Shown: positions 13,259-15,445 of the stretch, piece by piece
Layout: each line of letters opens with the position of its first letter
Numbering within the stretch: position 1 is the stretch's first letter
NCBI GenBank assembly: GCA_025463965.1
Contig: JAODBN010000005.1
Location: forward strand, 1 to 15,445
DNA from: Acidimicrobiaceae bacterium
GTDB lineage: Bacteria > Actinomycetota > Acidimicrobiia > Acidimicrobiales > Bog-793
Length of the DNA: 15,445 nucleotides
Direction of reading: 5' to 3'
Notes under the pieces: model-generated
Told to the model about the DNA's origin: nothing
Seen by the model: the letters and a program-made list of their open reading frames with translations, nothing else
The model's database searches: none
Position numbers and translations under genes: made by a program

Positions 13259-14184
13259 CCGCACTACTCGAGGCTCCAGAGGAGCCAGTCGAGGCGCCGA
13301 AGGCGCCCGAGGATCGTGAGCGTTTCCGGGCGACAACGGTCGCCTGGCTGTCTCCGGCCGCGATCTTGCTGATCGGGCTGTTCCTCATCCCGACGGGGTA
13401 CGCCGTCTATCTCGGGTTCACCAACCTTCAGCTGCTCGGGCCGAACGCCCAGCACTTCTCCTTCACGGGGGCTGCAAACCTCAACAGGCTGATCCACGAC
13501 CCGGTCTTCTGGTCGTCGGTGAAGATCACGCTCATCTTCGTGATCGGTTCGGGGATCATCGCCCAGACGTTGATCGGTCTGGCGCTCGCTCTCCTCGGGC
13601 AGCGGGCCCACATCTCGGTCCGTGCGACGGTGGGATCCATCGTGATCCTCGCCTGGGTCTTGCCCGAGATCGGCGTCGCCTTCATCTGGTACGCGTTCGG
13701 GCAGTCGGGCGGCTTGCTCAGTGAGATCATCGGTAACCCGTCGAACGATCTTCTTTCAACCGCTCCGCTCCTCATCGTCTCCATCGCAAATGCCTGGCGC
13801 GGGACCGCCTTCTCGATGCTGATTCTCAGTGCCGGGCTGCGGAACGTCCCGGAGGAGGTCGACGAGGCCGCTCAGCTCGAAGGTGCCGGTTACTGGCGTC
13901 GTCTGTTCCGGGTGACCCTGCCCATCATGCGTCCGACGATCATGACCAACATGCTCCTGATCACCATCGGGACGATCTCGGACTTCACCCTCATCTATGC
14001 GATGACCCAGGGCGGACCGGGCAACCAGACTGCGATCCTCCCGGTGTACATGTACATCGAGGCGTTCCAGTTCAATGCCCTCGGCTATGGGACGACGATC
14101 GCGCTCGCGCTGATCGTCATCGGCGCTCTTCTCTCGATCGTCTACGTCCGCCAGCTGCGCCCGGAACTCAGAAAGGCGAGCTGA
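13255..14184 (+). CDS. Carbohydrate ABC transporter permease (MalF/UgpA-like, CUT1)
   Basis: 309 residues; the ATG has GGGGAGG four nt upstream. After a charged cytoplasmic tail (about 28 residues) the first membrane helix is WLSPAAILLIGLFLIPTGYAVYLGF, followed by further hydrophobic segments consistent with six helices. The cytoplasmic EAA loop is at about residues 200-228 (EEVDEAAQLEGAGYWRRLFR, then VTLPIMRP), which docks the ATPase. The length and 'FTNLQLLGP.....FTGAANLNRLI' segment are typical of the MalF-like half of CUT1 importers for glycosides and oligosaccharides. It forms the pore with the next permease and is first in the transporter operon. The substrate is probably the glycoside degraded by the neighbouring operons, by shared operator; the sequence alone does not show which. 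Confidence 0.94.
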   Translation: MTALLEAPEEPVEAPKAPEDRERFRATTVAWLSPAAILLIGLFLIPTGYAVYLGFTNLQLLGPNAQHFSFTGAANLNRLIHDPVFWSSVKITLIFVIGSGIIAQTLIGLALALLGQRAHISVRATVGSIVILAWVLPEIGVAFIWYAFGQSGGLLSEIIGNPSNDLLSTAPLLIVSIANAWRGTAFSMLILSAGLRNVPEEVDEAAQLEGAGYWRRLFRVTLPIMRPTIMTNMLLITIGTISDFTLIYAMTQGGPGNQTAILPVYMYIEAFQFNALGYGTTIALALIVIGALLSIVYVRQLRPELRKAS

Positions 14185-14186
14185 TC

Positions 14187-14231
14187 ATGAACTCGGACCG
14201 ACGAGCGGTGAAGGGAGTGACGTTCAGATGA
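14187..14231 (+). CDS. Candidate 14-residue ORF between the permease genes
   Basis: An ATG at 14187, 2 bp after the first permease stop, opens MNSDRRAVKGVTFR and ends with TGA 14229-14231, overlapping the second permease ATG as ATGA. An AAAGGCGAG stretch precedes it. It could relay ribosomes between the two permeases. The 20-bp stretch from about 14204 resembles the sequence just before the aldolase ATG. Evidence is only positional. Confidence 0.22.
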   Translation: MNSDRRAVKGVTFR

Positions 14232-15118
14232 GCACAGGCGAGATCTCCGTTCCGCTGAGCGTCGTCGAGGACAGAACGCAGGAGGTCGTCCCGAACCAGC
14301 TCAGGCGGGCGCGCGTCAACAAGCTCGTCATCAACACGGTGCTCGCCGTGCTGGGGATCATCTTCTTGCTGCCGATCATCTGGCTGATCGACTCGGCGTT
14401 GAACCCGAACGCAACCCAGGGGCTCAGCGCGCCGGCCTGGTCGCTTGCCAACTTCCGTGCCGCGATCGCCGCGGGAGCGGGAGGTGCGATCAAGAACAGC
14501 CTGTATCTGGCGGTCGTCTCGACGGTGGTCGCCACCGGCGTCTCCACGCTCGCTGCCTACGCACTGTCCCGACGACGGGTCCCCTTCAAGGCGACGGTGC
14601 TACTCGGCATCCTGTTTCTCACCGGACTCCCGGTGACCCTGCTGCTCATCCCGCTCTATGAGATATTCGTGCACCTCGGATGGGCTAACTCGCCGTTTTA
14701 CACCTCGCTCGTGCTGTCGGCGACCTCCATACCGTTCGCGATCTGGCTCCTCAAGAACTTCATCGACCAGGTGCCGAAGGAGTTCGAGGAGGCTGCGGCG
14801 ATCGAGGGCTCGTCCGAGATGCGCATCCTCTGGAAGATCGTGATCCCGCTCTCGCTTCCGGGGATCATGGTCGCAGCGATCCTGACCTTCATCAATTCGT
14901 GGGGCGCCTTTCTCATCCCGCTCGTGCTCGACGCCAACCCCGGCAACCAACCCGGCGCGGTCGGGATCTATCAATTCATGAGCGCGAACGGGATCGTCCA
15001 GTACGGGCCCCTCGCCGCGTACGGAATCTTGTTCTCCGTTCCGGTCGTCGTTCTCTACCTCATCTGTTCGCGCTGGTTGAACGGCGGCTTCGCCTTCGCC
15101 GGCGGGGTGAAGGGCTAA
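14228..15118 (+). CDS. Carbohydrate ABC transporter permease (MalG/UgpE-like, CUT1)
   Basis: 296 residues from an ATG at 14228. After a 30-residue polar N-terminus the first helix is VINTVLAVLGIIFLLPIIWL, with the 'SALNPN' motif following as in MalG-type permeases. Six hydrophobic segments are apparent. The EAA loop at about residues 185-213 reads KEFEEAAAIEGSSEMRILWK then IVIPLSLPGI. The C-terminus ends GGFAFAGGVKG, a typical MalG-like tail that contacts the ATPase. The ribosome binding site GGGAG lies 10 nt before the ATG, a little far; a short ORF ending at this ATG may help initiation. It is the partner of the preceding permease, and 48 bp separate it from the ATPase gene. Confidence 0.94.
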   Translation: MSTGEISVPLSVVEDRTQEVVPNQLRRARVNKLVINTVLAVLGIIFLLPIIWLIDSALNPNATQGLSAPAWSLANFRAAIAAGAGGAIKNSLYLAVVSTVVATGVSTLAAYALSRRRVPFKATVLLGILFLTGLPVTLLLIPLYEIFVHLGWANSPFYTSLVLSATSIPFAIWLLKNFIDQVPKEFEEAAAIEGSSEMRILWKIVIPLSLPGIMVAAILTFINSWGAFLIPLVLDANPGNQPGAVGIYQFMSANGIVQYGPLAAYGILFSVPVVVLYLICSRWLNGGFAFAGGVKG

Positions 15119-15166
15119 TGCAATGAACGTCTCGAGATGGACGGTCCAACGACTGAAGGAGCCGGT

Positions 15167-15445
15167 GTGGCCAAGATCGTCTTAGAGGGCATTACCAAGC
15201 TCTTCAAGGGAAAGGACCGAGCGGCCGTGTACGACCTCGATCTCGAGGTCGAAGACGGCGAGTTCCTCGTGGTGGTGGGTCCATCCGGGTGCGGTAAGAC
15301 GACGACGCTACGAATGCTCGCCGGCTTCGAGGCACCGACGCACGGGGTCGTGCGCATCGGTGGGCGAGCGATGAACAACGTCATGCCGAAGGACCGCAAC
15401 CTGGCCTTGGTCTTTCAGAACTACGCGCTGTTCCCCCACATGAGC
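15167..15445 (+). CDS. ABC transporter ATPase, MalK/UgpC-like, 3' end beyond window
   Basis: The first 93 residues are visible. GTG at 15167 is preferred because AAGGAG lies five nt upstream; an in-frame ATG at 15137 would add ten residues but has no comparable site. The nucleotide-binding domain starts directly: Walker A GPSGCGKTTT from about residue 38 and the Q-loop VFQNYALFPHM with Q84. The segment 'KDRNLALVFQNYALFPHMS' is characteristic of the MalK/MsmX/UgpC group, which energises CUT1 importers. The signature LSGGQ, Walker B and the C-terminal regulatory domain lie outside the window. It is the third gene of the transporter operon. One TTA codon (in IVLEG) is present, unusual for GC-rich actinobacteria where TTA is rare. 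Confidence 0.93.
   Translation, partial: MAKIVLEGITKLFKGKDRAAVYDLDLEVEDGEFLVVVGPSGCGKTTTLRMLAGFEAPTHGVVRIGGRAMNNVMPKDRNLALVFQNYALFPHMS

Overview
The window is GC-rich, with short intergenic gaps, frequent GTG starts and 4-base start/stop overlaps. The proteins look like those of a high-GC Gram-positive soil bacterium (Actinomycetota, possibly a Thermoleophilia-like lineage). That placement is an inference; no rRNA or marker gene is present. I see no tRNA, rRNA, CRISPR array, insertion sequence or integrase. The region reads as one carbohydrate-catabolism locus.

Layout. Left edge, minus strand: the start of a small TfoX/Sxy-like protein (cut by the window). Then comes a minus-strand operon transcribed leftward from about 5.8 kb: aldehyde dehydrogenase, gluconate 2-dehydrogenase subunit 3-like small subunit, GMC flavin dehydrogenase, and a PYROXD2/phytoene-desaturase-like FAD oxidoreductase. 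A divergent control region (5780-6055) separates it from a plus-strand operon: class II (fuculose-phosphate-type) aldolase, FGGY sugar kinase, D-2-hydroxyacid dehydrogenase, GH4 glycosidase, cupin. An RraA-family gene lies on the minus strand at 11.2-11.9 kb. RidA and ThuA-like genes follow on the plus strand. A second control region (13017-13254) precedes a CUT1-type sugar ABC transporter: two permeases and the start of the ATPase, which runs off the right edge. No substrate-binding protein and no transcription factor is in the window.

How the genes may work together (inference). A glycoside is imported by the ABC transporter and cleaved by the NAD-dependent GH4 enzyme. A derived ketose is phosphorylated by the FGGY kinase and split by the aldolase to dihydroxyacetone phosphate plus a short aldehyde. 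The aldehyde is oxidised by the aldehyde dehydrogenase to a 2-hydroxyacid, which the 2-hydroxyacid dehydrogenase can convert to a 2-oxoacid. The GMC/subunit-3 pair, a ThuA-like protein and GH4 together also allow a route through 3-keto sugars.

The strongest non-coding signal is a palindrome GAACA-NN-TGTTC found three times, only in the two control regions. Two copies lie 20-21 bp downstream of the same -10 hexamer (TACAAT), one before the aldolase operon and one before the transporter operon. This marks the locus as a single regulon. Three very short ORFs with start-stop overlaps onto their downstream genes are a second, weaker pattern.
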